This document shows, piece after piece, positions 52,640-64,000 of a stretch of DNA of 64,000 nt. This DNA is from Cucumis sativus (taxonomy: Eukaryota; Streptophyta; Magnoliopsida; Cucurbitales; Cucurbitaceae), in the NCBI RefSeq assembly GCF_000004075.3, contig NC_026658.2:4898001-4962000 (forward strand), read 5' to 3'. Each line of letters starts with the position of its first letter. The stretch's first letter is position 1. Under the pieces are notes generated by a model. The model saw nothing but the letters and a program-made list of their open reading frames with translations, did no database searches and had not been told where the DNA came from. The translations under genes were made by a program, and so were the position numbers.

Positions 52640-54600
52640 AGTCATCGCTTTTACAAATTTTCATATATAATTCAATTTGTTGATGATTTTTTTTTCTAAT
52701 CCAAGACTACGTGTTCTTTGAAAACAATTTGACAAAACTAAACTTCATCGATGTCTTTTTCCTACTATAAAACAAGAAAGAGTTTGCTTTAATATACTAA
52801 ATCGTTACTTCAATAACATTTTAAGACGAAAAGTATTTTTTTAACTCTTGTGATTACAACTCGTTCCTAATAAAATGAACACAATATTTTTTTAATAAAT
52901 AAAATAATAATTAAAGATATTAAAAAAAAACAAAATAAAAAATTGAGAGTGAACTTTGTGGTTATTATTGTTTTCTTAAAGAGAAAAAAAAAAGAAAAAG
53001 AAACTTTATGAAACATAAAGACCAAAAAATTAAAAACAAAATCATGTAAACTTCCAACAACATCAAATAAGTTTTAAACAAACTCATTGAAAGTATTCTT
53101 AGTTTGTTCTAACACTTTATAAAATCTTAAAACTAATCATTAACCAACAATGATTTAAAAAATATTTAATCAACAACAAATAAATTTGATTATGAGTTCA
53201 CATGTTAGTTTTTATCAATATGACTTATAGAAGTGTATTGTTGTTTATTGTATTTGACATCGTTTTTACGAGAACGATTCAACATTTGAAAAAACATTTC
53301 AAACATTTAATTGAAACTTTCCTAATCAATTAAAAAAAAATAGAACCTGTCAAAAAGGGGGGAAAATCTAGAAGTATTTGGTGATTTAATCTAAAGTTGA
53401 ATTAAAAGAAATAAATGATTAAGTTAGAAGAATGGGAAATTGGCAATGGCATTGGCCCCATCACCATATGTATTGTAGTACGTTGTTGGCGCGCGTGACA
53501 TTGCAAAATCATTATTCTTTCTTTTTGTATTCACTAATTATTTTATTTGCCTACATTTACTAAACTTATACACTTCCTATTCTTTTTTCTTTTACTTTTA
53601 CTTACACTAACAAAAATCAACAAATCCATTTTTTGATTAATATCATACAATGTAGATATTTTCAATTCTATATTATTTTATTTCTTCTAAACATGTGGAA
53701 AATGTTCCTACACCAAGGATAATTATTTACCTTAAAAAAGAAAAAGAAAAAAGACTATTGGTTAAAGGATTTTATTTTAGTTGGGATTTAGTTTGAAATT
53801 TAAAAAACTATTGAAATTATAGGTTTGATAGAGATACATATATAAATTAATTAATAAATAAATAAATAGAGTGTTTAGTATATAATAGATAAGAACAAGC
53901 AATTCCAACATGTTTATCTTCTTTCTCTTGAGTAAAACTTTGATCAGATTCCAAACAAAACCACACCAACCAACCAGTGAATTAAAATACAATTGTTTCA
54001 TTATATTACTTTTTCTTTTGAAAATTGTTAGCAAATTTGAATTCAATAATCAATTTTGAAATTTAACAACTAATATGATCATACAAATATGAAGTAATAG
54101 AGACCAATAATATAATTAATTTTACTCCCTTGATATCCTACATGATAAAAAATTTAGTAGTTATTTATCTAACAAAATACACTGTCTACTACATTTAATA
54201 AATTTTGTTGTGACGAGTACTACTGAAATAAACAACCATTATACTAAAATATAGAAAATTATTATGGTGTATGTTAACGTATGGTGTGTAAATATTTTAA
54301 ATTAAAACGAAACATTTAAATATAAGTCATGTAACTAAAATTAAGAAATTTGGAGATAGTGGTGAAAGGAATTATTTATAATTTATACAAAATATTTTAT
54401 ATAATATATTTTTTCTCCTATATATGAAAAGAAATGGAAGACACAAAACCCAAAACCCTATTTCTTTCTAACATTTATCTCAATATTTCACCCAATAAAA
54501 TAAAAACCTAGAAATAATTTAAAATATATATTAAAAATTAGAAGAAAAAAATAACAAAAGAAAACAAACGTATAGTCTTCTTCTTCACTCCAACTTCACA
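52640..54600. other. Intergenic, no gene seen
   Basis: AT-rich; no recognisable frame. The last part (about 54,430-54,720) probably contains the 3' UTR of the VQ gene, which is on the minus strand. Confidence 0.55.
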
Positions 54601-54721
54601 ATCACCATTGCCAATGAGTACCCATAATTTGAACCCAAAAAAATTCTACACAGCCCAAAAATTATCCGGTTCAGTCATCGGCATCGGCGCCCACGCCGCC
54701 AGTGTACTTCCTTCTTCCTCA

Positions 54722-55372
54722 TCAGAACAGTAAGCGGCCATTACCCCCATTGCTCTCGTTGGAGGAATCTGCAGAAGCTCCAGCGGGAGGAATTTGAGAA
54801 GAAACCGCACTTTCGATCAGAAATCCGTCTCCAGCAACTGCGCCATTAGCCGGCCTTGGCGCGGATAGCCTCTGAAGAAAATCGCCGCCATGTGCGACTG
54901 TCGGAAACATGAACTGTTGAGGATTGTGATTGTACAACTGTGGTGGTTGTTGTAATAGGTAACCAGAGGGCGGCGGAGAAATCGTGGCGTTCTGGGAAGT
55001 GGGGAAATTGGATTGATGAATCCCGCCGAACCCTAAGGAGAAATTGGGGGAAATGGATGAGGTGAAAGGTGGAGTTGGACCGCCAGTGAATTGTTGAACC
55101 ATCGCTCTGAAATTAGTTGTGTCCGTGTTGAGCAACGTGGTCGGAGTCCGCCGAGATGCCCTGGACCGGCGACGAACCGGCTTTCCTACACGACCTTCCG
55201 GGTTCAATCCAGTGGAACCAAGCGTGTTGACGGAGGCGGTGGTGGTGATAACCCCGGTGGCGTCAGAAACTCGATCGACGAAGAACATTTCGGAGGTGGA
55301 ATGATCGGAAGGTGGTGGCGCCGCCGTGGAAGAGAGATTTTGATGGTAAAATTGAAGCCAATCGCCGGACAT
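54722..55372 (-). CDS. VQ22: VQ-motif protein, VQ22/JAV1-like
   Basis: An intronless 216-aa protein, typical for plant VQ genes. The VQ motif is FRAMVQQFTGG (FxxxVQxxTG) near residues 87-97. It is preceded by a basic stretch PVRRRSRASRRTPTTLLNTDTTN, likely nuclear, with NPEGRVGKP before it. The rest is Ser/Pro/Gln-rich and probably disordered, ending SSNESNGGNGRLLF. VQ proteins bind WRKY transcription factors through this motif. VQ22/JAV1 is a repressor of jasmonate-triggered defence that is degraded after wounding. Start: MSGDWLQFYHQN matches the group. A W-box core (TTGACT) lies upstream at 55,488-55,493 and a TATA-like TAAATATG at about 55,465-55,472. I place it in the VQ22 group from the pattern TTLLNTDTTNFRAMVQQ; other close VQ paralogues are possible. 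Confidence 0.88.
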   Translation of the reverse strand: MSGDWLQFYHQNLSSTAAPPPSDHSTSEMFFVDRVSDATGVITTTASVNTLGSTGLNPEGRVGKPVRRRSRASRRTPTTLLNTDTTNFRAMVQQFTGGPTPPFTSSISPNFSLGFGGIHQSNFPTSQNATISPPPSGYLLQQPPQLYNHNPQQFMFPTVAHGGDFLQRLSAPRPANGAVAGDGFLIESAVSSQIPPAGASADSSNESNGGNGRLLF

Positions 55373-55487
55373 GGTTTAATATTTGATTTGATTTTCCTTT
55401 CCCCTTTTTTTTTTTTTTTGTGTGTTTTGGTAAGAAAGAAGGAAAAAGTTGAGGTGTAGAAGTCATATTTATGGTTGGAAAAACTCT

Positions 55488-55493
55488 AGTCAA
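55488..55493 (-). promoter_or_regulatory. W-box core upstream of the VQ gene
   Basis: TTGACT, the WRKY-binding core, lies 116 bases before the VQ22-like start codon. A TATA-like CATAAATATGAC follows between it and the ATG. Motif match only; single W-box cores are common by chance. Confidence 0.35.
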
Positions 55494-55509
55494 ACCAAAG
55501 ACCAAATTA

Positions 55510-58500
55510 ATGGAACAATTACATTTTTTTTTTTCCTTTTCTTTTTTCTTTTTCTATTCAAAACATTTTAATCCTTCTCCATAAATCTTAAACTCAATCT
55601 ATCCTTTTACTTTCCATAACTCTTAAATTCAATCTCCTTTTTATTCTTAATCAATCTTAAATTCAGTCTTTTAATTTGAAAATATAATCTTAATTTAAGA
55701 TTGGGTTGATAGGAGAGTGTGTACTAAAAATTAATGTATTGACTAAGGGGTAAAGAAAGAAAAAAAAAGTAATAGTAAGGAATGTATTTGAGGGATTAGA
55801 AAAATGTTTTGTGACATAACACGTGAACCTGAAGAAAGAAAAAATAAATAATAAGTTTTTGTTTTCATACACTTTGGCATAAACAACAATTTTTAGTTCA
55901 ACCCATATTATATCCATCTTTCTTATATTACTATTTCTTTTTAAACATAAATAATGTTTAAATTCTCCCCATTGGACACCTTATCACAATTATAAATACT
56001 AATTACTATGTGTTAATTAATATTTAGTAATCAGTCTCTTATTCCAAGTAATTTCATATATTTGATCTTGCATTTTGAAACGCAATTTTTATAAAAAAAA
56101 AAAGTAATTTTGAGTAATATTTCAAAATCACTTTTGAATATATATTAATTAGTGGAGGGATATGAAAGTTAAGAGTGAAATGAACGGGGAAGAAAAAATC
56201 CACTTTCCAAATTCGACTTTGACCCAAAACCACATAGAGAAGATGGTTGAATTTGGTGGGTTTTTTTTTTCATTATATAAATAGTTAATTGATGGGTTAT
56301 GAAAGAGGAGTAAGGTTGAGGCAATTGAGTTGTAGGGTTTCTTGGAAACACATCAAAAGAGGAGCATTTATTAGAGTGGGAATGACATCATAATAATCTT
56401 CATCTTCTACTACACACAATTTCAATATGTAAGTGTGAGTCTTCGTATATATGGTGGTGTTAGGTGGCTTTGCCTTGACTTTAAGTTTTCTTTTCCATTT
56501 CTACTCTTTTTTTTTTTTTTTTAATTTATTTATTTTAGATCATCCATTTCTTTACGGTATTATAAGTATTGGTTAAGTTCATCAACTCATTCTACAAAAA
56601 TGTTAAGATACAAAACTCAAAAGAATGTGTGGCCAGAAATTTGAGTTAGTTGAACACAATGTTTAAGAGGTTTGCTGGAAAATTAGGCACTTGGGTTCAT
56701 TGTATTTTGGGCTTTAATAGTACTACCCTTGGGCTTTGGGGCTACCCATAAGACTCACTTTTCTTCTTCTTCATCTTCTTCTTCTTTTTCCAATGATGTA
56801 ATAATGTCTAAATTAAGTATTTTCTCTCTTTTCTTTTCTTTTCTTTTTTCTTTTTTTCTTCTTTTTTTTGGCTAAATTTGTAGTTTTAGGGTAGAAGGCT
56901 CAACTTGTTTCAAGTTTTTCTCGAGGACATTTTCATTTCAAGATGCACATTTTGTTACACGATTAAGGGCCATTTTAGTTATAATAGTTTGTGTTTTGGA
57001 GGTAGGTTATTTTAATTTGAATTATAAAAAGTATGTGTTTGGGAAGGAATAAAAGGTTATTTATAGTCTTATATAGTCTTTGCTTTGAGCGTCCCTTATA
57101 TGTTTTTGGGTCGGATTAGAGGTAACGAAAACTATTTTAAACAATTTTATGAATTTCAGGAGAGTCTAAGACAACAATGAGAATATTTGTTACTTAAATA
57201 AATATTCAAGGTAAATAAAACAAATATTCTAAAATTGTGAACAAAAATTCAATATCCACTTGTTGGGTGTTATAGGTGAAAGAACACACTAAGGGATATG
57301 ATGGAATAAATCATTGTATGGAAAGTATTTTATTTGGTAAAATAAAGTAGTCAATCTCCAAAATCAACCATAAGAGATAAGAACATCGATTCCTGTGATA
57401 AGATGAACAATAATGTTAAAGTCGACTTCTAGGACTGACCATATAAATTCACCATTCATACACAATAAGATTAAATTGACTCAAATACTACATGAATATA
57501 TGTATTTTTGAAGTGTTATGAAGTAAAAGTATAATACACAAATTCAAAGTTGGAGGTATAGAGTGTTGTAGTCCATTTCAAAGTGGCAATAAGATTAAAT
57601 TGCACTTTGAACTTGACCCTCTTTATATGGAAACAACCCACCCACCTTCCCAATTACTTTTTTTTTTTTTTCATATTACTCATCTCAATTTCATCCCACA
57701 CCCTTTACATTCCATTTTATATTGCATTTAAGATTTTGATAATTGAATTAGATTTTCATTTGAAATATTGTCCATCCAAATATTCTTCCATGCATTTAAA
57801 TAACATATACTTTTTATTTCAATTAGTATTTAATGACCATAGAATTGAATTGGTCTACAACATAAAACCAATGGAATTTCAAACCAAAAACTATTCAAAT
57901 TGAATTCTTGCTCAAATTTGCAACTTTAGTGCTAAATTTTGTTTCTTTAATTTATTGTTGAAATTAATAAGTTTTTGAGTGATTTTTATGAGATTTTTTT
58001 TTCGTTAAAATTAGTGAGTGAATTTAATTTTTTGACATAATAAAAAAAAAATTTCATCATTTCGATTTGTTTTAGCTCAACGATTAAGGTAAAAGAACTC
58101 AAAATACAAACTTTATAGTTGCTAGTACACTCTTGAATACCAATTGAAATAAACTTTTGTTGACATTGATGTAAGAAGTCGATTCCTATACTTTGTTGTG
58201 TTTTGGTCTAACATTAACAATACTTCCTCAATAACACAGTTGTAACATAATATGTTTACATAATACCAAAAACTAATATGAGTGCCTAAGTGTGAAAAAG
58301 TTAGACTAAATGAATATGTTTTAGCGATTTTGATAGGATGAAATCAATATTTTGAAAATATAAATTAGGAAGAACAGTTAGTTTAACAAATTGCATTCAT
58401 AATCTACAAAAATTTCAATAGTAAAATAACATAAATATTCTTTGGTTGTGTATTCATATTACTTAATATGGTAGAATTTTGATAGTTTTGAGTTTGAGAA

Positions 58501-61500
58501 TTATAATAGGAACATTGAAAGTAAATTGTAACCTTCATCATAATTGTCCATCAAAAATTAATTTATCAATTACAAATATTTAATTTAATTTTTGGAAATA
58601 AAAAAACTTGTATATATATGTGTGTGTGTGTATTAAAATAAAAATGATAAATGTGTCTAAAAAAGTTTTCTCTACATTCTGTCATTTTATATATTATATA
58701 TATAGATGACAACATATTAATAATAATAATGTTTTATATTTTAACTATAACATTTCATTGTATTTGGTTTGGGATTTTGTAAAAAATAGCTTTTAAAAAT
58801 ATAAGCCTTTTAATTTACTAATGGTTTTAGGGACTAAACTAAAATGTTTAGTAGGATAAACAATATATATGACCAAATTTAAATGTGTTGTTCTCATAAT
58901 TCATCAAACCATAAATCACATTAAAAGGCCATAAACTTATAAAAACAACGAATTTACAGGTTGCAGCCTTATGAAAAACCAAAAACAAAATACAAATTTT
59001 AATTTTGTATATGGTATTTTTTTGTAAATTTAATAATAATAATAATAAATTGAATCAGTTTGGATACTTAATTAATTACAAAGTTAAAATGGTAAATGAA
59101 AAACGTTTTTATTTTTTATATATTTATAGATTTAATAAGTTTTCAAATATATCTAATAAATTTGAAAGTTAAAATGACTATTTTATAATAGTATACACTC
59201 ACACACATATATATATACACACACATGCTATGGACGAGTTAGTCGAAAATTTTGTGTGTATAGTGAAGAGGCGCACTCGTTAGAAGTTTGATTTTTTTTA
59301 AAAAAAAGTTAATGTTTTTTTCTCCTTCTTTTGTTATGGTTTCAAAAAGTTAGTTTGATTTAATATTATGCATTTTTTTTTTCATTTTTGAAGGTTTTGT
59401 GCTTCAATAAACAACATATTTCTTTTTATTTGGTCTGGTTTACGACGTTAGATTTTAACTTTTAAAATTTAAAGTTAGATTAGTACTAATTTTAACTCGA
59501 GCTTTTCATGCATTAATAATAAATTTACCTATAATCAAAGTTTGAGATACTAAATATTGATGAAAATATTGATATCTGGAGTTTAGAAATATGATCAAAA
59601 TTTCATACAAATTTAGATTTATGAGAATAGTTATACCTAGTTAATACAATTTTGATTGTGGCTTAATTAGACTATAATGGTTTTTAATCACACCTTCTAC
59701 AAAGTAAGGCAACATTTAGATGTTTATTGCAAATATCATTTTAGTTAAAATTTAATGAAAAAAATTGAATGATATTAACAAAATATATATATATGTGTGT
59801 GTGTGTGTGTGTTATTTTTTGGGTCGATAAAAAAGCTGAAAGCTAAGAAAAGTAGGAAATTACACACTAAAAAATTTAATCATTTGTAGAAAATGACATT
59901 GGTTCGTGAAACTTGACTGGAATGCAAAGTAGACTTAAATTGAGCTAACGTAGTTAATTAAATTTTTTTCAAATTTTATCATAATGTTTGAATTTTTTGA
60001 AATCTTCAAATTTTATGAAAACTGGGGGAAAACAAAATCCTTCGTATAAAAATAAAAATGCAAACTAAAACTGGTTTTGAAAAATAAAATTTGTTACTTC
60101 ATTTTGAGTTCAATTTTTAAAAACTTGAAGAAAAAAAACGTTTTATATAGTAAAAAAGAAAAGGGAAAAAGTTGAGTTTGAACAATGAAAGATATGGAAA
60201 GAATGAGAAAAGATGGAAAGAATTTGAAATGAAAATTTGGATTTAAACATTAAGCAGATTAGAGAAAGAAGAATAATCGTAAGAGATATGAACAAATGTG
60301 AAAAAGGTTAGTAGTTATTGTGTGGTGAGTACATACTTTTTACAATTAATTTTCACCAAAATTCTTATAGTAATATCTAGTTGGAAAAACATAATAAATC
60401 TTATTATAAAACTAGATAAATCCTTTAACCACAATTATATTTTGATGAGAAAATTTTAGAAGTGTTAAATTGATATTTTTTGAAGAGAGCAAATAATGTA
60501 AGAAAAGTTTTCTTTTTTTAAAAAAAAACTAAATATTATTTGGAGAGCTAAAATAAGATTACTTAAAATCAACGTGAGCAATTGAAGACGAAACACAAAT
60601 GAGATTGTGAAGTGTGAAAATAGTGAAAAAGAAAGTTGATCGAAATGGTTGGAAATGAATGAATTTTATTTTATCAATCGACCCCAAAACACTTAATCTA
60701 AACTTGAGCTTTGTATTATATTACAAAAAGAAAAAAAAGTATGGCCACAGTGGGAATTATATTAAATCTAAAACCTCAAAAATGGTTAGGTCAAGAGTAT
60801 ACCAACCATCCAACACCTCTTTGTCTTTACATAATTCAATTGGTTTTTTTATTATTATTATTTTATAAATATTATAGTTTTTTAAATTAAAAAATATATA
60901 TAGTTTCTTGAACACGTTCTAAAAAAAGTATGTTGATTTAAAATATCACAAGTTCAACTTAGGACCTTATTAGCTAGAGTAATAAGTTTACAAATAATTC
61001 ATCTTTCATTCCAAAAGAAAATTATGTTGCTTTGACTATTGACCAGTCAAAGTGATTTACGTGTAATAATCTAACATTTGATGCTTAACTTGATATAAGA
61101 AACGTATAATTCAACGTAACTAAGCATATAAAAGTAAGATATAAATGTTCTTATTTGGTTATTTATAAAGTTGCTACTCTAACATTCTATACGTTCATGT
61201 AATGACTACATAGATTGGTTAGGGTGCTTTATGGTGCTCAAAGTTGTAGAGTGCCAAAACTAAGTACTAAACTCAATTTATTTTTAGATATTGGATATTT
61301 TTCAACTCGAACTTCAAACTTTCCCTTTTGAGATGTTTGCTCTTTTGACACCGCCTCCTAGTTTTTTCTAGTTTTTTTTCTTAAACTTGGGGTGTCCATT
61401 GGTTTGGAGCGTTTGCCCTCATCCATACTAAGTTAGATTATTTGAAAATAATAGTGTAAGGAAGAGATGGGGGAAGTTGAGACTGTCTCTTTCCCATTTT

Positions 61501-62500
61501 GTCTAAAGGCATTGATAATGAAAGGGAAAGATAAAGAGAATAAGGCAAAAGCTTTCTTAATCATATTTAACAATGGGGGACTCATTCATATGCCTAAACT
61601 TTTTCATTGGTTGTTTTAAATTTTTATTTGGACTGGAATGTCTAAATGGATATATATAATTGGTTTTAGTTACTTCTTTCTTTTATCCTTCAAATTGAAA
61701 AGGACCAATTGCCTTTCTATGTCTCCATGAAAATTTTGGTATATACTCTCGTGGATAATGCTAACTCTACCCTACCTCGTATGGATCACAATGCTCTCTT
61801 AGATTATTTGTCTATATTCTATACGTACTTGTAATTTTTCACTAAAAAATTATTTTTCGTTAATGTTGGTTCATTAAAATATAATAAAATATCAATAAGT
61901 GGTGAACATTGTCTATCACGATCTATCATTGATAGTGTCTATCACAATTTCTATCCACATTTTGCTATGATATTTCATGTCATTAAGGACAATTACTCTA
62001 TTAATACTAATAATTAAATGCAAGTATTTAGTAAAATTGAATTAAAAAGGTGAATTTTAAAAAACGTATGAAACTAAATTAAAACAAAACTTAGACTATA
62101 ACATTTTGAAATTTATAATTTGTGTTAAAGTCAAACTCAAAACTTGATGATAGAATGTGTAACATTATTTTAAATTCTAAAGTTCAAGTAATCTATAGAC
62201 AAAAAAAAAGAGAAAAGAATAAAGAATAATATTTATGTAATCATCCAAATTATAAACAAATGAAATATCATACTAAAATAGATTGTTTGTAGGAATGTGT
62301 TCACCTACCACACCTAACTAATTATTAGGCAACTTTGTTTTAGAAAATTTACTAGCTATAATTATGTCAATGTATAGCAAATTTTAAGAAAAATTGTAAA
62401 TATAACAAAATTTATCAATTAGTTATAAAATTTATAGCAACGATAAGAAGGTAGAAGTAGAAGTAGAAGTAGAAAACTAAATGTAAATATATAGAATAGA
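55510..62500. other. Gene desert, 7 kb
   Basis: No frame is recognisable as protein coding. The content is AT-rich with poly-T/CTTTT tracts, a TA/TG microsatellite (59,783-59,812), and partial relatives of the MITE-like family at 61,900-61,975 and 62,373-62,440. The first few hundred bases are upstream of the VQ gene. Confidence 0.55.
59783..59812. repeat. (TA)n(TG)n microsatellite
   Basis: About six TA followed by nine TG dinucleotides. A similar TATATG(TG)n tract occurs at 58,611-58,631. Confidence 0.8.
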
Positions 62501-62727
62501 TGGTGGGATGTTCGATAGGAAAGAGGAGGAAGAGTATGCATATGGTATTATTGTAGGCCAAGTTGGTAATGAGTTTAGAGTCATTGTCAGTGAAGAATTT
62601 AGAGAATGAGATGAGGTGGCAAAGGAATGGCCAAGATGTAGAGGTCCCAGAGGTGGATGAAACTCAGCCACTTGTTTTAGTGGTCTTGAATGTTTACAAA
62701 CTGGAAAAAGGTCCACATTTCTCCATC

Positions 62728-63208
62728 ATGTCTCCAGCAATCATATCCAATTCTCTTTTTCTTCATATCAATTCTCTCTGTTATTCTATATATCCCCCCC
62801 ACATCCTCCTCCCCGCGGCGGCCCCCCTCACTCTCCCACGCCGCGCCAACACCAACATCTTCCCTCCCACATCCACCCTCGTTGCTACTTCTTCCATTAC
62901 CTTCGGATCTCCCACTTCGGATACTTTCCAACCCCAACCACCAAGGTAACCCCTCGTTTTTTTTTAAAAGATTTAATCAGTATTGGAACTCTTGGATTAA
63001 AGTATTTTCTTTACACGTGGAAGCTTTCTATTTTGTAATTTTTGGAGTTATTTGTTAAGATTTGTTCTCAATTTTTAGTGTAGGAATATTCTACTAAACT
63101 ATCTTCGTTGATTCTAACCTTAAAAAGAAAAATTATTTCTGTTTTTTAGGCTTCCAGGAGAAGTTCAAGCTTTGCTCGAGCATTCGGATTTTGGTTTGAG
63201 AACACTCA
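62728..63208 (+). CDS. Possible 5' part of an unrecognised gene
   Basis: A tentative model: exon 1 from the ATG at 62,728 to 62,945, donor GTAACC; exon 2 from 63,150 (after GTTTTTTAG) to 63,208, donor GTAAGT. The joined frame is open and reads MSPAIISN... with a hydroxylated, basic, Ser/Thr-rich lead of about 70 residues, then PPRLPGEVQALLEHSDFG. The lead resembles a plastid transit peptide. The later exons would lie beyond 63,208 and the window. The C-rich stretch 62,790-62,945 is the most GC-rich part of the last 8 kb, as expected for a coding exon. I do not recognise the family. A second frame is also open across exon 2, so the frame choice is uncertain. Confidence 0.4.
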
Positions 63209-64000
63209 GTAAGTATATAATGATTTCATATGTTTGATTAAATGTTCAAGATTTTTTTTTACACCTTTTGTCGTTTCTTTATAAAATATCTCTATGTTTG
63301 TGGTAGTATATCATTTTTTAAATTTTGGTGAGCAATCAAAATTGAGATATGAATTGATGTGATAATAACTAAGAACGAAAGTTTCATGTTTTAGGTCGGA
63401 TCATTGTTAGGTCATTTTAGTATTTTTTTTTTTCCTTTTCTGATTAGTAGTTTTAAAATTTAAAAGGAATGCTATCACTTTTAATTTCTTTTTTTAAAAA
63501 GTGTTTAATTTAAGAATGTTTGTTATAGTTGATCCCATATGTTTTGAATCTCTTGGGATGTGACAATTGTTTGAAAGTATTAAATGATAATTCATTGGAA
63601 ATTGTTTGGTACGTTTTGAATAGTTTTGATAAAGGATGGTATATGATGATCTTTTTATGTAATTTAATTGATTTTGAATTGGGGTTGATTTTGCTTAAAT
63701 ATTATTGTGATTAATTAATTATGTTGAATTAATAGAAAAATATCAACCAAGACCAAAATTCTTATAGCGTAAAGTTTCTACTTATTGATTTTTTTTAGTT
63801 GTATGTTATATGTTTTTGTTTCAAATTTTGGTAGCAAAATTGGATCTAAATGGTTGGACCATTTGGATCTTGCTTTTCAAATCATCCTTGGTAGCAAAAT
63901 ATGGAAGGATTTAGATTTTTTATGAATGTTTTGAATGGAAAGGCTTGATTTGAAAATTACTTAAATCTAATAGTTCTAAATGAACTCAGATTTGAATCTA
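63209..64000 (+). other. Presumed intron to window end
   Basis: T-rich sequence after the donor at 63,209 fits a plant intron; no further exon is evident. If the gene model at 62,728 is wrong, this is plain intergenic sequence. Confidence 0.35.

Overview
The window is nuclear DNA of a dicot plant. It is AT-rich, its genes have GT-AG introns, and the encoded proteins match well-known plant families. I think a cucurbit (Cucumis or a relative) is likely, because the dispersed inverted-repeat element with CTATCAGTGATAGA palindromes at 1.9 and 25.1 kb is a type I associate with cucurbit genomes. That is recollection, not a search result.

Layout. 0-4.4 kb: gene-free, with one MITE-like copy. 4.6-8.2 kb (+): ABCG14-type half-size ABC transporter, five exons. 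8.3-11.7 kb: intergenic, with a decayed tandem array and a 20-bp inverted repeat. 12.3-15.5 kb (+): apyrase 7-type ecto/endo-apyrase, two coding exons. 17.9-19.6 kb (-): intronless CCD4 carotenoid cleavage dioxygenase. 19.7-27.3 kb: gene desert with an hAT-like element and a second MITE copy. 28.3-31.8 kb (-): 2-oxoglutarate/Fe(II) dioxygenase with a 2.45-kb intron. It is divergent from coproporphyrinogen III oxidase (+, 32.4-35.7 kb, eight exons). 37.2-38.9 kb (-): UBA plus AAA+ ATPase of the RarA/MgsA/WRNIP1 family, whose linker reading frame is disturbed at two G7 runs. 40.7-41.4 kb (-): gag-domain remnant of a Ty3/gypsy element. 42.7-46.1 kb (-): five-exon pectin methylesterase. 47.1-48.5 kb (+): Mutator-like transposase N-terminal fragment. 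50.7-52.6 kb: Ty1/copia gag fragment next to a CACTA-like right end. 54.7-55.4 kb (-): VQ22/JAV1-type VQ-motif protein. 55.5-62.5 kb: gene desert. 62.7 kb to the end (+): possible 5' part of an unrecognised gene that runs out of the window.

The genes do not form one pathway. They are unrelated housekeeping and signalling genes: cytokinin transport, nucleotide hydrolysis, plastid carotenoid and heme/chlorophyll metabolism, DNA damage tolerance, cell-wall pectin and jasmonate-linked regulation. I found no new multi-gene system. The items most worth a second look are the compensating frame disturbance in the RarA/WRNIP1-like gene, the MITE-like family with tetO-like palindromes, and the transposon fragments at 47-53 kb.
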